Of a DNA stretch of 64,000 bases, positions 46,179 to 58,774 are shown one piece after another. Origin of the DNA: Gliomastix tumulicola (Eukaryota > Ascomycota > Sordariomycetes > Hypocreales > Bionectriaceae); NCBI GenBank assembly GCA_001599755.1, contig BCHX01000006.1, forward strand, positions 2,839,336-2,903,335, written 5' to 3'. Both the position numbers and the translations under genes were made by a program. Under the pieces are notes generated by a model. That model saw only the letters and a list, made by a program, of their open reading frames with translations. It searched no databases and was not told where the DNA came from. Every line of letters begins with the position of its first letter. The first letter of the stretch is position 1.

Positions 46179-48025
46179 CTAATCTACCATATGTGCGCTC
46201 GGCGAAGAGATGCTAGATAGTGCAAAATCTTCCCCTTCCAAATAAGACAACAAGCCTCCCAAAAGGTGGAAGCTTCCAGTCACAAGAATATCCAACTCGA
46301 CATCTCCATCTGCGATCCCTCTGACGTGCTGGACCGCCTCCTCAATCGTATGGAATGCGACTGCCTGAGTAGTCGGATCAAGTTGATTCCAAGATCTCAC
46401 AAGCTCTCGTTGTAGCGTCAAACTCTTGAGTTTCTCTGGGTTCACGTTGAGATTCGTATGATCTTCGTAGTCCTTGGTCAGTGAGTGGCAGCGAGGACAA
46501 TGGATGATCACTCACCTCCACCCCAAGGGCGATCTCTGCGTATCATGTCCGTGCAGAATATGGCGTAGTTGAATTTGGTCTTGAAATCATCGTATACCGT
46601 CTTGTACACCCCGTGCTCGATAAGGGCACGAGCATCTCGAGTGGATTGCTGATTGAATATCAGAACTTTGGGGCGCTTCCTGCGATGACAGTTAGATGGC
46701 TACTCGTGTGGCTGAAAAGTGAACATCTGAAGACGAACGATGAGCGTGATGTCCTCCCGAACCAGCTACAGGCTACCTTGAGACTCGCTTCATTATGAGC
46801 TCCGTCCAGATGCCAGTGTAGGTTTCCCGTCGCCTTAGTCTCGCATCTCCCTCTCCAGACCAAACCTTCCAGTCCGTCGACGAACTGAGTCGGAAGCAGG
46901 TCATTGTTTCGTGCAACAGGTACTCCGAGCTTGTCGAGAATGACGGTCGCAAGCTCGACCGCCAGGGACGCATTCTGCTTCTGAAAATCCTCTGCCGGTG
47001 AGATTGTGACTTTGTCCAGAGCTGCGGATGGCGTCACTTTGGTAAGCGTCACCCCCTTCTCGGCTGCTCTCGTCTGCAAAATACCCATGGCGTCAGGGAC
47101 TTGATCGGTCGTAAAAGAGGGCGACCCCTTCTTCATGATGCCGGCCTTGTGCCACGCGATGAGGTCGATGCTATCCCCCAACGTCTTCACGTGGTCAATG
47201 CCCAAAGTCGTGATCGCCGTCGCAAGTGGCCTCTCGATGATATTCGTCGAGTCCATCTCACCGCCGACACCGGTCTCATAGATCGCCGCGTCGACCTTCT
47301 CCTGCATGAAAATGTGGAAAGACAGCAGAGTCATGAATCGGAAGTAGCTGGGTTTCGGCTCCAGCGAGGCACTCTCGAGAGTGTCCCAGACCTGAAAGAA
47401 GTACTTGGCGAACATTTCTTCTGAGATCGGTTTGGAATCGATGCGTATGCGCTCCCGTACGGCGACCAGATGGGGGGAAGTATAGAGGCCAATCTTGCGA
47501 GGAAGCCCGACGGTGTCTTGGTAACGCTGGAGGATGGAGTTGGTATAGGCACACGTCGTGCCTTTCCCCTTTGTTCCAGCCACGTGCACGATGTTCAGGC
47601 GGTTCAGGTCTCCTAGCTGCATAGAAAGCTATCATTAATAAGTCCGCATCGGGTAATGGAGCCGACAGGATCTCACCGAGTATCCAAGAACCTGGAGCCA
47701 TTGCCGCATTTGCTTCAGCGCATCTCCAGGGTCCATTTTCAGGCCCAGCCGCCGACGTTCCTCCAATACCTTGTAGCCCGACTGTTTCGTGTTCAAAAGC
47801 TTGATGGCCTCCTAAACAGCGGTTTGATCCGATCAGCAGATGGAGCCGAGGAGACTGGGGAGGCATGCGTGGCTCACTCACATTGTACGTCAGTGTCGAT
47901 AGCCGCCGATGCAATGCCGCCCTACCGTGTCTAACGATCGTGTTGATGGAGATCAGCCTCAGTGAAGACCGGCACGCGACGCTAGACAAGCTGCTGATCA
48001 TGGTCGCAGTCCCGTGCCGCTGCAC
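46179..48025 (-). CDS. Folylpolyglutamate synthase
   Basis: Exons 48025-47882, 47811-47677, 47616-46739, 46679-46516 and 46462-46179 give 534 aa. It adds gamma-glutamyl residues to folates and is needed for one-carbon metabolism in cytosol and mitochondria. An N-terminal Arg/Ser-rich presequence suggests mitochondrial import; the internal ATG at 48001 could give the cytosolic form. Motifs are the P-loop VAGTKGKGTTCAY (near 106-118), TSPHLVAVRERIRI, YETGVGGEMDSTN, HLDGAHNEASLKVACSWF and a C-terminal LVTGSFHLLGG. The donor of intron 3 (GTTCGT) is poor, but it is the choice that restores KRPKVLIFNQQ. Confidence 0.93.
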
Positions 48026-49564
48026 CGGGAAATCCCGCGCGCGCTGGAGGACGCGACTTCGCGTATCTTGCGCGACTAAGGCCCGTCCACAGAGGACTCA
48101 GCTTTCAAGATTGAGATATTGCAACATGCTTTGACATTTGGGACACTGGGATCCGATCATCCTCGGGCATGGCAGAGAAGGGAGACGCTGGAGACGCCGA
48201 ACTAAAAGCGCGGTGTGGGAAATCGCGTCGAACTTCCGTGATCCCGGATCCGCCAGCCTAAGCCGGGTGGCTGGCAACACGCTTATCACCCAGACCCGGC
48301 CGTTTTTAGTGCCAAATTGATGAGCAGCCATGTGAGCTGGTGGTCTCAGACCAGTAACTTTATCAAATGGCAATCAAAGATCTGCTGATCTGCATCATTT
48401 TAGAGGGCGAAATTTTCCCCCAGCCCTGGCCATGAGATACCGCCAAGACACTTTGACCATGACCCCCGGCCGCTCCATGCCAGAAGGTAGAGTTGTTCAT
48501 CAAGCCCATGCATAGCACGTTGAGCCGGTACCTGTAGTAAACCAGAGAGAGCAGGCATCACCGTGAATGCACTCTCAAGGGGCACAGACACGTGGACCGT
48601 ACAAAGTCATGTGAGCTGCAAGACCTTCCAAGGCCGAGGTGAGCCTCACCAATAGAAGAATGTCATGGGAATACCCTCTGCCAGCAGTTGGCCGACTCAC
48701 AGCATGTAGCCATAGGGCCTATCCAATGGAGACTAAGAGGACAGGGGGTGGATTGGACGAGATAATCATGATCGATTGAGGGCTTGAAGATTGGACCCTG
48801 ACCGCACCGGAGTTCAACGTGATTGATCAGGAAGACCACACATAGAAGTAGACACATCACCGCCAGACCGAACGCCGTATCAGCGTCAAGTCTGGGGTAA
48901 ATTGGCGACATACCCGCTACACGCATACCTCATATACTGCATGAACAAACCAACATCGCTTTGCCACCCTTACTACGCCCAACGAGTCGAGTGGGTGCTG
49001 AATGACGACCTCGGACAGCCCCAATACGGTAACCACCTCGAAGTGAGGCGGCTTAAGACAGCACAACCTCCAATCATAGGTGGACGACAGCTTGCATGCT
49101 CCAGAAGGAGGCGTTCAATGCACCAGTACTTCATATTAAACCTCCAACACGATTAACCATTTACGTCTTCTGCCCGTATTACCAACAGCCGTTGGTTGGG
49201 TGAAGGGCGGATTTGCGGGCAACGACGTCATGGCCCCCAACATGCATGCAAAGCTGAAGTGGCACAGGCTCGGCTGACATGCCAATGTAACCCAATCTTC
49301 AAAGTGTGTCATTTACCTGCACTGAGAGCTCCCCAAGTCGAGCAGTCGAAATGACTGGAACGACCGACCTAATTATAAAGTACTCGCACGTAGTAAAAGC
49401 CTACGATGAGCTGTCTGTATCTGTCCCACAGAAGTTCAGCCGACAGGATATAAGACAACACCGCGAGGAATCACGTCTGAGGCGACGCATTTCTGCGACC
49501 TTTCTTTCGATGCGCATTACAGCCACACTCAAGGAACCGTCTCCTATCCGGGCGCGTCTCGGAA
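48026..49564. other. 1.5-kb intergenic region
   Basis: Divergent promoters of the folate gene and the membrane-protein gene. The open frame 49306-49716 overlaps the membrane-protein start in another frame and is not supported. Nothing else was seen. Confidence 0.55.
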
Positions 49565-51524
49565 ATGTCCGAACCGAAGAACCTCTCTATCGAGGTCCAT
49601 GGTGGCGACGAGAAGTTCTTGGAGCCGCTCACCGCGCTCGACCGAAATCAGACGACGGCTCACATATTCGAGTCTGCACTCACCAACCCTACCGCAGCCT
49701 TTTCAGCAATACATAAGGGTGAAGACCCTGAAAGGCTGGATCTGGTGAGCCACAGCTGCATGCGAGAAGCCTCAGGGAGCATCTCAGCCTGTTCTTCGCT
49801 GTGCTCCAGTCCGGAAAGCCTGTTTGGAGACTGGCGAGCAATGAGCGCGTGTCTCATGATGGCGTCGCTCTCCCTTGGGCTAGCTGGGAGTGGGAAATAC
49901 CAGGAGGGCATATCAAGGGGGGTCAATGATGCCATGAAGATCATAGGGATAGACGACTTTGGCGACTTTAATGGCGAAGAGGTGCTGAATCTCACCGTCA
50001 AATGCGCCATGGCGAGCTGTCGCGATCCGTACAGCGTGGGCGACTGCAACTCGGATTTTCAACGACTGGGGCAGAGCTTCTTGGACGGTGACGCTCAGAT
50101 ACAGGGTGTTCTGAGCGCGAATTATTGCAATAATGCAGAGGTCGAAATCAACAACGATGTCGCCGGTCCAGGAGTAAGTCGGACCTCCTGTACCCGCCTG
50201 ATAACGTTCTACTGCTAACGGCTTGCCAGGTTATCATTTCATACATCATGCAAAGCTTCCTGGCCGTAATCAGTTGGCTCCTCATCCGCCTTCTGACCGT
50301 CTCTTCCACCATCGATTACCCTGTCAAGTTCTTTGGCAAAGGCGGCCTAGAATACGCCGGGCTCCTGCAATCCCACAAGATCCGGAAGCACCTCCTCGCA
50401 ATGGAAGATTCGAACTTCACCCATGCCACGGCGTCTCTCATCGCAGACTTCCACGAGGCGCAGTGCTTCTTCATCTTCGCGACATCCATCGCCGTCCTGT
50501 TCGCCAACCAACAAACCGCCACCTTCAACGGTGCTGAGAACTGGGCCAGTCTCGAGCTGAGCAAGCAGTTGATCGCGAGCATCGGGCCTGTCGGCGTCCT
50601 CTGCGTCATGCTTACGCAGATTACGCTACATAGACTGGATATGAACTCCATGTTCAGCTTGGTGTGCTCATTCACGGTGCTGATAGCGGCCGTGTCGAGC
50701 GCCCCCGATACAGCTCTCTCTGCCAGCATCGTCCGCGAGATGTTTGAGGACCAGGATGAAGACGAGAAAAACGGGGTGCCGGAGTGTGGCGGGAGGCCTT
50801 CCTTGCGGGTATTCTGCCCTCCCGATCTCGACATAACGAGATTTGAGAATTCTGGCTTGACGCTGCTGGTGTGGCTAGTTTTGCTGATCCCGTTCGTGGT
50901 GGTCAAAGCAAGGCCAGCGGCCGTGGCGCTATGGGAGATATGGTACCCGAGAAATCTGGCAGAAGACGACGATATGGGTCACCACCACAGACGACGCTCC
51001 ATTCTCCGATGGTTGGAGAGAATCATTGACAACAACTCGATTCGACTCGCAACCGAGATGTACACCGAGCTAGCATTAATAGCCGCCCAGGTTTTCCTCG
51101 CCTACTCGATCATTAACAACCTACTGTTCCTGAAAGGAACGCTGAAGTTTGTCATTGGCAACACCTCATGGAACATCGGACAGGTCATTGCCCTGCTGGT
51201 CTGGGTGCCTGTGGTTGTGAAGTACATCTACACACTGTTCTGTAAGTCACCTGTCTTAGCTTGGTCGTGTCCCCGTTCGGTGCAGAAGCTGACCCTACCT
51301 TTTCAGTTGGCGTCGAGAAAGGATTCGCGATAAGACTCTCCAGGGCCTTCATTGTAAGGCGTAGGCCGGTAGTCGAGACACCCGAGAAGATCGATGCGCA
51401 GGAGATGGTCGATTCTGCACTGGAAGCTGGTGACATCCAGATATCGGACCCAGCCGTGACTGCACACGGAGCGTTTCATAGCTCTCATACAAGAGGCTCA
51501 CTCCGAAGGCGAGGCACAGCATGA
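49565..51524 (+). CDS. Polytopic membrane protein, function unknown
   Basis: Exons 49565-50173, 50230-51241 and 51307-51524 give 612 aa. The first roughly 200 residues look soluble and Cys-rich, with CSSLCSS, CRDPYSVGDC and NYCNNAEVEIN, so several disulfides are possible if this part faces outside. From residue 204 there are about seven hydrophobic helices (for example FLAVISWLLIRLLT, ECFFIFATSIAVLF-like, FSLVCSFTVLIAAV, LLVWLVLLIPFVVV, LIAAQVFLAYSIINNLLF, VIALLVWVPVVVKYIYTLF). An acidic loop and a basic C-tail follow. The layout recalls uncharacterised fungal receptor-like or channel-like proteins, but no family is recognised. Confidence 0.8.
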
Positions 51525-52062
51525 TGGTACAATCACAGACCTTAAGGGTGTGGAGGTCTAGGGTACTTGGGCTAGGAAGTCGGGAGAGATAAATTACCGG
51601 CCTGAGGCCTGAAAGTGTGCCCGAAGAGAAGCTGACGGGATGGATTGGACACCACCCGGAAATTCTCCTTAAACCCTGACCGGCGTTTACTACAAGGGAG
51701 GGAGTTGAGCACAGGGCAGCTTTTGCAGCAAGCCACAGTGCTCTTCCCCATTCATCCATCCCGTTCTTGCGCTTGATAAGCCCCGAATTGCACGATCTCC
51801 ATACCATTTTAGGCGCTGAGCGGTGGACGTTTGTTAAGGGCGAGTTTTTACCATCTCTTCTTACCCATCCCATCCCGACCGTCTACACCCTGTCTTTCTC
51901 TCGGAATTCCGGGGGAGCATCGTTTCTCAACTTTCCACAGCTTTCTTTACGACACTCCGTACGAAGCTTGTGCGGCCAGTAGGACAGGCTGCGAAGTTTC
52001 TCGTCCTGAGCCCATAAGGACTCTTGATTACCAATCATCTGGCGTCGAGTAAACCTGGCAGG
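51525..52062. other. Intergenic, no gene seen
   Basis: A 538-bp region with the 3' flank of the membrane protein and the promoter of the next regulator. Confidence 0.6.
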
Positions 52063-53866
52063 ATGAGCACGCCCAAACGCAGCTGTGCTACATGTCGAGG
52101 TACCTAATGATCTAACCTGTTCCCTGTCCTCCACGATGATCTCGCAGATCCACCTCTTTATTCCTGCCTGATCGTGACACCATGGCGGCGAAGAACAGCA
52201 AGCAGGCTAGCATCTAACATCCCTCCGCATTAGAACGAAGAGTCCTCTGCGACCGGGCCGTCCCGACCTGCCAGCAATGCATCCGCGCCAAGCGGAAATG
52301 CAAAGGCTATGGCTTACGCCTGTCCTGGCCGAGGGCCGGCGATTACAGACGCGCGATGGTCGCTAAACTGGCAGCCGGGCGCGCCGGGAATGATGCAGGG
52401 CACGAGCCGCACCTCGTCACTGTATCGAGCTGGGACATCCAGATGCACTACTACCTGACTGCAACAGCGGTAGACGGTATGATCGATTGCCCTCCCAACG
52501 GACCTCACTCAAGCTGATGAAAGTGACTCATTTCTTTCATAGGCGCCCTGCCAATATTGCCTGTACCCATGATATGGAACCCCTCACTGTTCGACGTCGG
52601 AGATAAAGACCTCTTCCAGTACTGTAAGCGCCGTGCCTCACCTTTCCTCTTTCGTGGCCGCCACTCACAAAAGCAAGTCCAATGCGTTGCCTCCAAGTCC
52701 TTGACTACGTTTGGTCAGGATCCTGGTGAACTGGGCAATGTCATCATTCGCATCGCCGTTGGCAGCAATTCACCGTCATCCTCTGCTCTGCTCCGATCTC
52801 TCCTGGCACTCTCCTCCCTCCATCGCTATGGCGTCCAGTCCCAAGCGCTGGAGCTCAAGATCTCTAGCCTCAAAGCCCTGGCAGCTGCATCACATGCCGA
52901 TCTAGGGACTAAAGAGGTGATTCAGCATGTCGCCACTGGCATGCTGCTGTGCTCTTTTGAGGTGAGCCTGCTGGAGACATGGCTGAAGCTTGAGTCATCA
53001 CTGACGCCGCCCAGGTTCACCAAGCCTCCTGCACTTCGAGCCAGTGGACCTGGTATATCGCTGGGGTGAAGAAGGTGCTCAATGCCTCCTCGCTCCTTGC
53101 CAAATCCCAAGGCGATAGCGATCTTTCTACGCTCATGGACTGGGTCTACTACCACGAGATCCTCGCCCGATTCACCCTCCGCCACTGGCAACATGACGCC
53201 CAGCGATTGGACACGAATACGACCAGCATCTGGTCCGAGGTCTGCACACACGTCACTGATGACCGGGCCATCTCCCACCGTGACTTCCGCTCCTCGCCGA
53301 CACTCGCGACGCTGGAGCTCCTTTCCGATGTATGCGACACCGTCGCCTCGAAGCCCCCGAATTCTCTGTCTCCAGATGACTTGAATAACTACAAATGCTT
53401 CATGCGGCTGCTCGACTGGAGGATTCGGTGCATCCACACGGGCCACACGACGGGAAAGGACGTGGCCTGTGAAGCTGAGAAGGAGGCCAGGATCATCGTG
53501 GAGCTGTACCAGCTGGCAATCCTCGTCTACCTGAATCGCGTGTCTGGAGACATACTGGGGCAGGAGAAGAGGGTGCAAGAGTACATCGACAGAGCCCTGG
53601 GTATCTTCGCACAGCTGGAGTCGTGTGAGCGGCAGTTCCCCATCTTCATTCTCGGCTCCGAGGCGGATACAGACGAGCAGAGGAAAGTCGTCCTGGACCT
53701 CATCGACCGCACGGAGAAGAGGACTACATCGAGGTCTCTGAACCATGTTCAGATTTTGTTGCAAGCTGTATGGGCCCAGGACGATCTCTCACAGAAGCAG
53801 GTGGACTACTGGGATAAGATGACCGTCGTCATCAGCCGGTGCACCATCCTACCGAGTCTTGTGTAG
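52063..53866 (+). CDS. Zn2Cys6 transcription factor
   Basis: Exons 52063-52099, 52234-52476, 52543-52623, 52678-52961 and 53015-53866 give 498 aa. Joining exons 1 and 2 yields a complete zinc cluster (CX2CX6CX6CX2CX6C, residues 8-35), CATCR on exon 1 and CDRAVPTCQQC on exon 2. The rest is a fungal-specific regulatory domain with SLTTFGQDPGELGNVIIRIA, LLALSSLHRYGVQSQALELK and WTWYIAGVKKVLNAS. The DNA-binding domain is split by a 134-nt intron. Targets are unknown. Neighbours are an unrelated membrane protein and an ankyrin gene, so no regulon is obvious. Confidence 0.88.
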
Positions 53867-54653
53867 TGAGCTTGGACCAGTATATTGAATAAGTATTCCG
53901 TGTGGCGGAGCTACGGAAGCAGCCAGAGTGGTTATATTGTATAATTAGCAACTTCGCCTCTAATACAACCGGTGCAAAAGGTCCAAGTCATCCCGAGTAC
54001 GAATCACTATCCCCAAGCAATTGGGAAGCAGCAACTCTAGGTTTGACGAGCTCACTAAACAACGCTTGGCTAAGATCTGATGACAGCTTTCAGTGAGATC
54101 GCCAGCGGATTACAACCCCCTGATGTGCCAACGCGTCAGTTCAGGGTTCATCTGCATCATTTAGCCTACAACACTCTCCGTGGTCATCTTATTAGGTATA
54201 AACCACTGGAGCGGTGCGGTGGCCGCGTCTCTATTTCCCACAAATGCGACAGGGTCGGTGCGTTCGCCCCGATCATCTCGAGTTCTCAGCGCAACACGGC
54301 CACAATGCCCAAGATGCTCAGGCGCTGTGGTGGTTATTGCTGCTGCTGAGGACGAGATCATCCATATCCAGCCATACATACATGCAGGGGGCCCGCTACC
54401 TACAATGCTGGCAATAGATGGGTGCTGTTGTAGGATAAGAAGAGTGGCGTTGGGGAATAATTGGCCAGAGTTACATGATTTATAGAAGTGTGGTTTAATC
54501 GATCCTTCATGAAGCATGGAATTAAATGTTATTAATGAAATACGTTGCCACCGAAATAAAATGTCAAATAAACTACCTATGTTCAAGCTCACTGAAGACT
54601 GGAATCTTGCTCCTGAAAAAAGGCCCATCTAAAAGATCACTGTCGTCCTAGTC
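53867..54653. other. Convergent 3' intergenic region
   Basis: 787 bp between the convergent regulator and ankyrin genes. Short frames at 54161-54628 lack support. Confidence 0.55.
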
Positions 54654-57074
54654 CTACGAACCCCCAATGTCCATACTAGCTGTCCGCTTTCTCTTCCTCT
54701 TCCGTCCAGGTTCTTGGGCCAAGGGAGTCAAAACAAAACCATCCGGTAGAGTGAGCCCCCTGCTGACAAGGAGATGGGCTATCTCATTCTTAAACCGACC
54801 AAACTTTTCAATATGGTCCATGGTTGTCTTGCGCTTGTAATCTCGGATTCCAGGATCGGCGCCTAAGCGGAGAAGAGCTTGAAACACATCTCGACGTCCC
54901 CGTGCAGCAGCAGCAACCAGGGCCGTCTCCCCTGTACCACCACGACCATTGACGTGAGCCCCCATAGCCACCAGACACCTGACAACTCCGACCGAGCCAA
55001 CCTGAGCCGCCCTGATGAGGATGGTGTCCGAAGACTTGTCTCTCACGTTGGGATTCGCGCCTAGACAAAGTAGGCATCTCACCACCTTGAGCGAGTGCTC
55101 GGTGAGAGCCCTGAAGAGAGGCGCAAACCCTGCGGCGTCTGGAAGGTTGGGGTCGGCACCACGTTCCACGAGCAGTCTCAACATGTCCATAACCTGGTTC
55201 GCGCGTGCCCCTCGAGGACGGCGTGCTCGGCGAAGAGTATGTGGAAGCAGGATGTAGCGGCCAAATATAGCGTGGAGCGGGGTATTTCCATGGTCATCTC
55301 TCATATGCACTGCCTTTGGCCCGGCTTGAACAAGCAGCCTAGCAGCCTTCCATTGATTGCCCACAATCGCCACGTGCAGAGCTGTGCCGCTGAACATTGA
55401 AATGAGCGGGTTTGCCCCGAGGTCGAGGAGCGTCTTCACAAGGAGGCCCATGCGTTTCTCGTATGCGCGTCTCTTCTCAGCGCTCGGGTGCAAGTACGCA
55501 TAGGTTGATTCTTCCTTGCCCAATGCGCAGATGTGCAGTGCTGTGCGGCGGCCGACCTCTTGGGCGTTCACGTTTCGACTTTTCTTGATGAGCATAATGA
55601 ATGCCTCCAGAGCTGCCGTTGTAGTGTTTCTGCTCCTATTAGAGACTAATTGCTCAGCCATGAGATAGAGGGAGCGGGAATTGCGCTCGCCCTCTTCGTC
55701 GACGTCCGCTCCGTATCGCAGCAAAAGTTGCACCATTTCTGGGCTCGTGGCGTATCCCAAAAACTGAGGGTCCGGTTTGAGCTTTGAATGTTGCAACAGG
55801 ACTTCGACGCAGGCGATATCGTCCGCTACTATGCGGCCCTGCACCAGAAATTCGAAGTCAATGTCCTCATCGTCTTCCCAGGAGCAAGAATAGATCCCTT
55901 CGTAGGGAGCATACTTGAGAATCACTCGGACGAGATCGAGATCAGCCTCAGGCGAAGCGTTTGCTGCCAAGCCCAGCGGCCGCGCGAGAGGGACGGAAGA
56001 TAAGGCTAACGAACCCGACTGTGTCTTCCTGGCTTGGGTGGTCGTGGTTTCGGAACGATACGGGTCGCTCCTTAATTTGAGGAACTCCTCAACAATACTA
56101 CTGTCACCTCCAATGATGGCGGCATGTAGGGGAACTAATCCGTGGAAGTCGAGCTCGGTCCGAGGAGTTGCGCCAGCCTCGAGACATTTCCGTACCATCG
56201 TCCGATTAGGACGGAGGGCAGCCATAGCTAGACTATCAGTCGAAGTGAGGACTCCGGGTACAACCCGTGCCAGCTCGTCAACGATAGCCTCATGTCCTGC
56301 GTAGATTGCCAGGCCCGTTGGCGTGATAGGCACCGGCCTGTTCTCGAAGAGAGGAGGATGAGGCCGACACAGATCAGCCCCGTAGGAAAGCAAAAGCCGA
56401 ACAATTTCCAGATGCCCAAGCTTACAAGCCACATGCAGGGGCGTCCAGTTGTCGTCGGTGATAGTGCCCTCCACTTCAGGGTCGTGATCGAGGAATGTGG
56501 CGGGTGTGTGTGCGTCCTGCAGAAATCGCTTGACGAGCTCGACATTTCCTAGCTCAACGGCCAGCCAGAGCGGATGTCCCTGGGCAACAGCCTTTGCCCA
56601 AGGCCGACTTTCAACCTCTGTGCGGACGGCCCCGTTCCATTGCAGGAGTGTCTCCCATACACTCCCCACTGCGAGAAGCTGCTTGGCTATCTCGACCTGG
56701 CCCAGCTTCAGGGCGTGCTGCACGTCGCACAGGCGACAGCTTTCCGGGGTCAAGGAAACCACTCGAGAAACCGTCGAGACCTCCCCATGAACGATGGCCC
56801 AGCACAGGGCACGGTTGACTTTTGCGGACTCTTTCGCCAGAAGCTCCGCTTGCCTTGCGTGGAAGTCTCGCTTCGTGTGGAAGGTGCGTAGCTTGAAGGG
56901 CCTGAGAGATCGCGCGTTGAGTTTGTAGAGACAAGGGAGGAATCCATAGTACTGTCGTCTGTCCGCCAGTACCAGTCCGTGGAGACCTCGTCGGACGGAC
57001 TGACCACCAGTGCTGGTCAGGAAATCGATTATCATGTCCTTGACCTCGTTGGGCAAGTCATTGTAGCGCGCCAT
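54654..57074 (-). CDS. F-box-like, ankyrin-repeat protein
   Basis: A single exon of 806 aa from the ATG at 57074; the frame stays open to an ATG at 57251, which could add 59 residues. The N-terminus (YNDLPNEVKDMIIDFL) resembles an F-box start, then HGLVLADRRQYY. About ten ankyrin repeats follow, among them NWTPLHVACKLGHLEIVRLL, LVPLHAAIIGGDSSIVEEFL, RTALHICALG, TALHVAIVGNQWKAARLLV, NTPLHAIFGRY and ETALVAAAARGRRDVFQALL. The C-terminus holds a basic RKRKRKR stretch that may be a nuclear signal. F-box/ankyrin proteins often recruit targets to SCF ubiquitin ligases; here that is inferred from the weak F-box match only. Confidence 0.85.
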   Translation of the reverse strand: MARYNDLPNEVKDMIIDFLTSTGGQSVRRGLHGLVLADRRQYYGFLPCLYKLNARSLRPFKLRTFHTKRDFHARQAELLAKESAKVNRALCWAIVHGEVSTVSRVVSLTPESCRLCDVQHALKLGQVEIAKQLLAVGSVWETLLQWNGAVRTEVESRPWAKAVAQGHPLWLAVELGNVELVKRFLQDAHTPATFLDHDPEVEGTITDDNWTPLHVACKLGHLEIVRLLLSYGADLCRPHPPLFENRPVPITPTGLAIYAGHEAIVDELARVVPGVLTSTDSLAMAALRPNRTMVRKCLEAGATPRTELDFHGLVPLHAAIIGGDSSIVEEFLKLRSDPYRSETTTTQARKTQSGSLALSSVPLARPLGLAANASPEADLDLVRVILKYAPYEGIYSCSWEDDEDIDFEFLVQGRIVADDIACVEVLLQHSKLKPDPQFLGYATSPEMVQLLLRYGADVDEEGERNSRSLYLMAEQLVSNRSRNTTTAALEAFIMLIKKSRNVNAQEVGRRTALHICALGKEESTYAYLHPSAEKRRAYEKRMGLLVKTLLDLGANPLISMFSGTALHVAIVGNQWKAARLLVQAGPKAVHMRDDHGNTPLHAIFGRYILLPHTLRRARRPRGARANQVMDMLRLLVERGADPNLPDAAGFAPLFRALTEHSLKVVRCLLCLGANPNVRDKSSDTILIRAAQVGSVGVVRCLVAMGAHVNGRGGTGETALVAAAARGRRDVFQALLRLGADPGIRDYKRKTTMDHIEKFGRFKNEIAHLLVSRGLTLPDGFVLTPLAQEPGRKRKRKRTASMDIGGS

Positions 57075-57525
57075 CTTGCTCGTGTCTTCGTCTTCTCGGC
57101 GTTTGGATTTGTCTGCTGAGGCTGGAATGGCGTTAGCCACTGGCAAACATGGTACTATACGCATGTGCAATGAACTTACTATAGCTTCGTAACTTTCTGG
57201 GGGTAATTTGAAATAGGTTTCGTGAAGTCTCAAGGTAGGCAAGAAATTCACGTATGATCAGAGTTTTTCTTTGTTTGTTTTGGATGGCGAGATATTCGAG
57301 GAGTACTGGTTTCGGCAAGAGGAAGAGAAATCAGGTGTCGAGTTTCATTTATTATATCTCCGTGGGCCAACCTCCCCTGCCTCGCTGAAGTTAAAGTTCG
57401 ATTTTGGCGTGGCTATCAGTCCATTCTCCAGGGCACCAACCTCTCCCAGGGCTAAAATATCGAGGCTTGCCTACACTGCTCCTTACCCTGCCACCACCAG
57501 CCACCAACCATCCAGGTGCTCTGGA
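57075..57525. other. Spacer upstream of ankyrin gene
   Basis: 451 bp that includes the possible 59-codon N-terminal extension of the ankyrin protein (57075-57251) and its promoter. No separate gene. Confidence 0.5.
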
Positions 57526-58774
57526 TCAGGGAATGGCGTCAGGCAGCTCTGAGGCTTCTTTGTGATAAGCCTTAAAGAGAGGCTCCCAGACGGTGACCGC
57601 CCTCCTAGACACAGCGCCGTTCTGCAGCTCCGGTGGTGGGACAGGGAGGACCTTCTCGGCCGTGCACTCCAAGCCAATACCGTTGAGCGAATCATCGTCG
57701 AGAAGCATGTTGTAGGCCTTTGTAATGGTGGACAGAGGCGTCACACTGGCTCACAAGTTAGTATAAAAGTGCCTTCTGTATGATTCTGAGGTAGGTATGT
57801 GGAAGGGCCAGAGGGAAAGGTCGCTTACCATTCAGCAGACACGGCAGCAATCATCTCAGGAGGGATAATCTTTGTGGCGACGATACCGGGGAGAATGCAG
57901 TTGATGCGGATATTCTCTTTCTGGAAGTGCATATCACAAGTCAGTTTGAAAGACACCATGGTCCACTGGGGAAGAAGTCTTACAGCTTTCAAAAGTCGCG
58001 ACGTGGCTCGGACGAAGTTCCAGACCTGCATATGCTGTTAGCACGTGTCATCTTTTGATTCATCACCCCCTGAGCTGAGGCTCTGATGGCCGTGACGTAG
58101 AAGAGCCGTGGTCATACCGCTGCTTTTGCTCCGTCGTACTCGGGGTATGTCTCATGCGGCTCAACACCAGCGCAACTCGCTGTGGAAATGATGCTGCCTC
58201 CTGGGACCTTGTTCTTGCGCATGAAGTGGATGGCCAGCTGTGTACCGTAGACCACGCCCTTGTACACAATGTCCGTGCAGATCAGGTTAGGCTTTGGGGG
58301 GATCCTTGAAAGCTGTGAGCTATTGCCTCATAAGGAATGTGGACAGAGTCTCACTTGTCCGAGCCCCTATGGTCGAAGACGTAGATAGAGCTACAAGGAG
58401 ATGTGAGCTGCCATTTACTTCATACACACAAGACCCCTGGGCCTTACCTCTTGTCGACTATCCCGGCATTGGCGCAAAGCAGATCGATCCGGCCGTACTT
58501 GTCCCAAACTTGCTGGAAGCAGGCAGCCTGGCTATCGTAGTCGGCAACATCGCACAGGTGGAAGCTCGCGCTATCCCCGAGCTTTCCTGCCAATTCCGCA
58601 TTCTGCTGGATGTCGGCCATGGCTACCTGCCATCCTTTGCTGACCAGGTTTTCAGACAGGGCCTCGCCCATGCCTGACTGTTAATCCCATGTTAGAATGG
58701 TCGTGGCCACCTAGACAAGGAGCAGAATGCCTTACCGAGGCTCCGGTCACAATAGCTACACGCTTTGATGCCAT
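57526..58774 (-). CDS. Short-chain dehydrogenase/reductase, 15-PGDH-like
   Basis: Exons 58774-58736, 58677-58448, 58390-58355, 58304-58118, 58025-57984, 57920-57829 and 57745-57526 give 281 aa from seven exons. Splicing of exons 1 and 2 makes the cofactor loop VTGASSGMGEAL. The acidic MADIQ after the second strand favours NAD. CANAGI, STASCAG and catalytic YDGAK (Tyr-x3-Lys) are present, followed by RINCILPGIVATKI. The architecture resembles fungal NAD-dependent 15-hydroxyprostaglandin-dehydrogenase-type SDRs. It is intron-rich compared with the single-exon SDR at 34855, so the two are not recent duplicates. The substrate is unknown. Confidence 0.9.
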
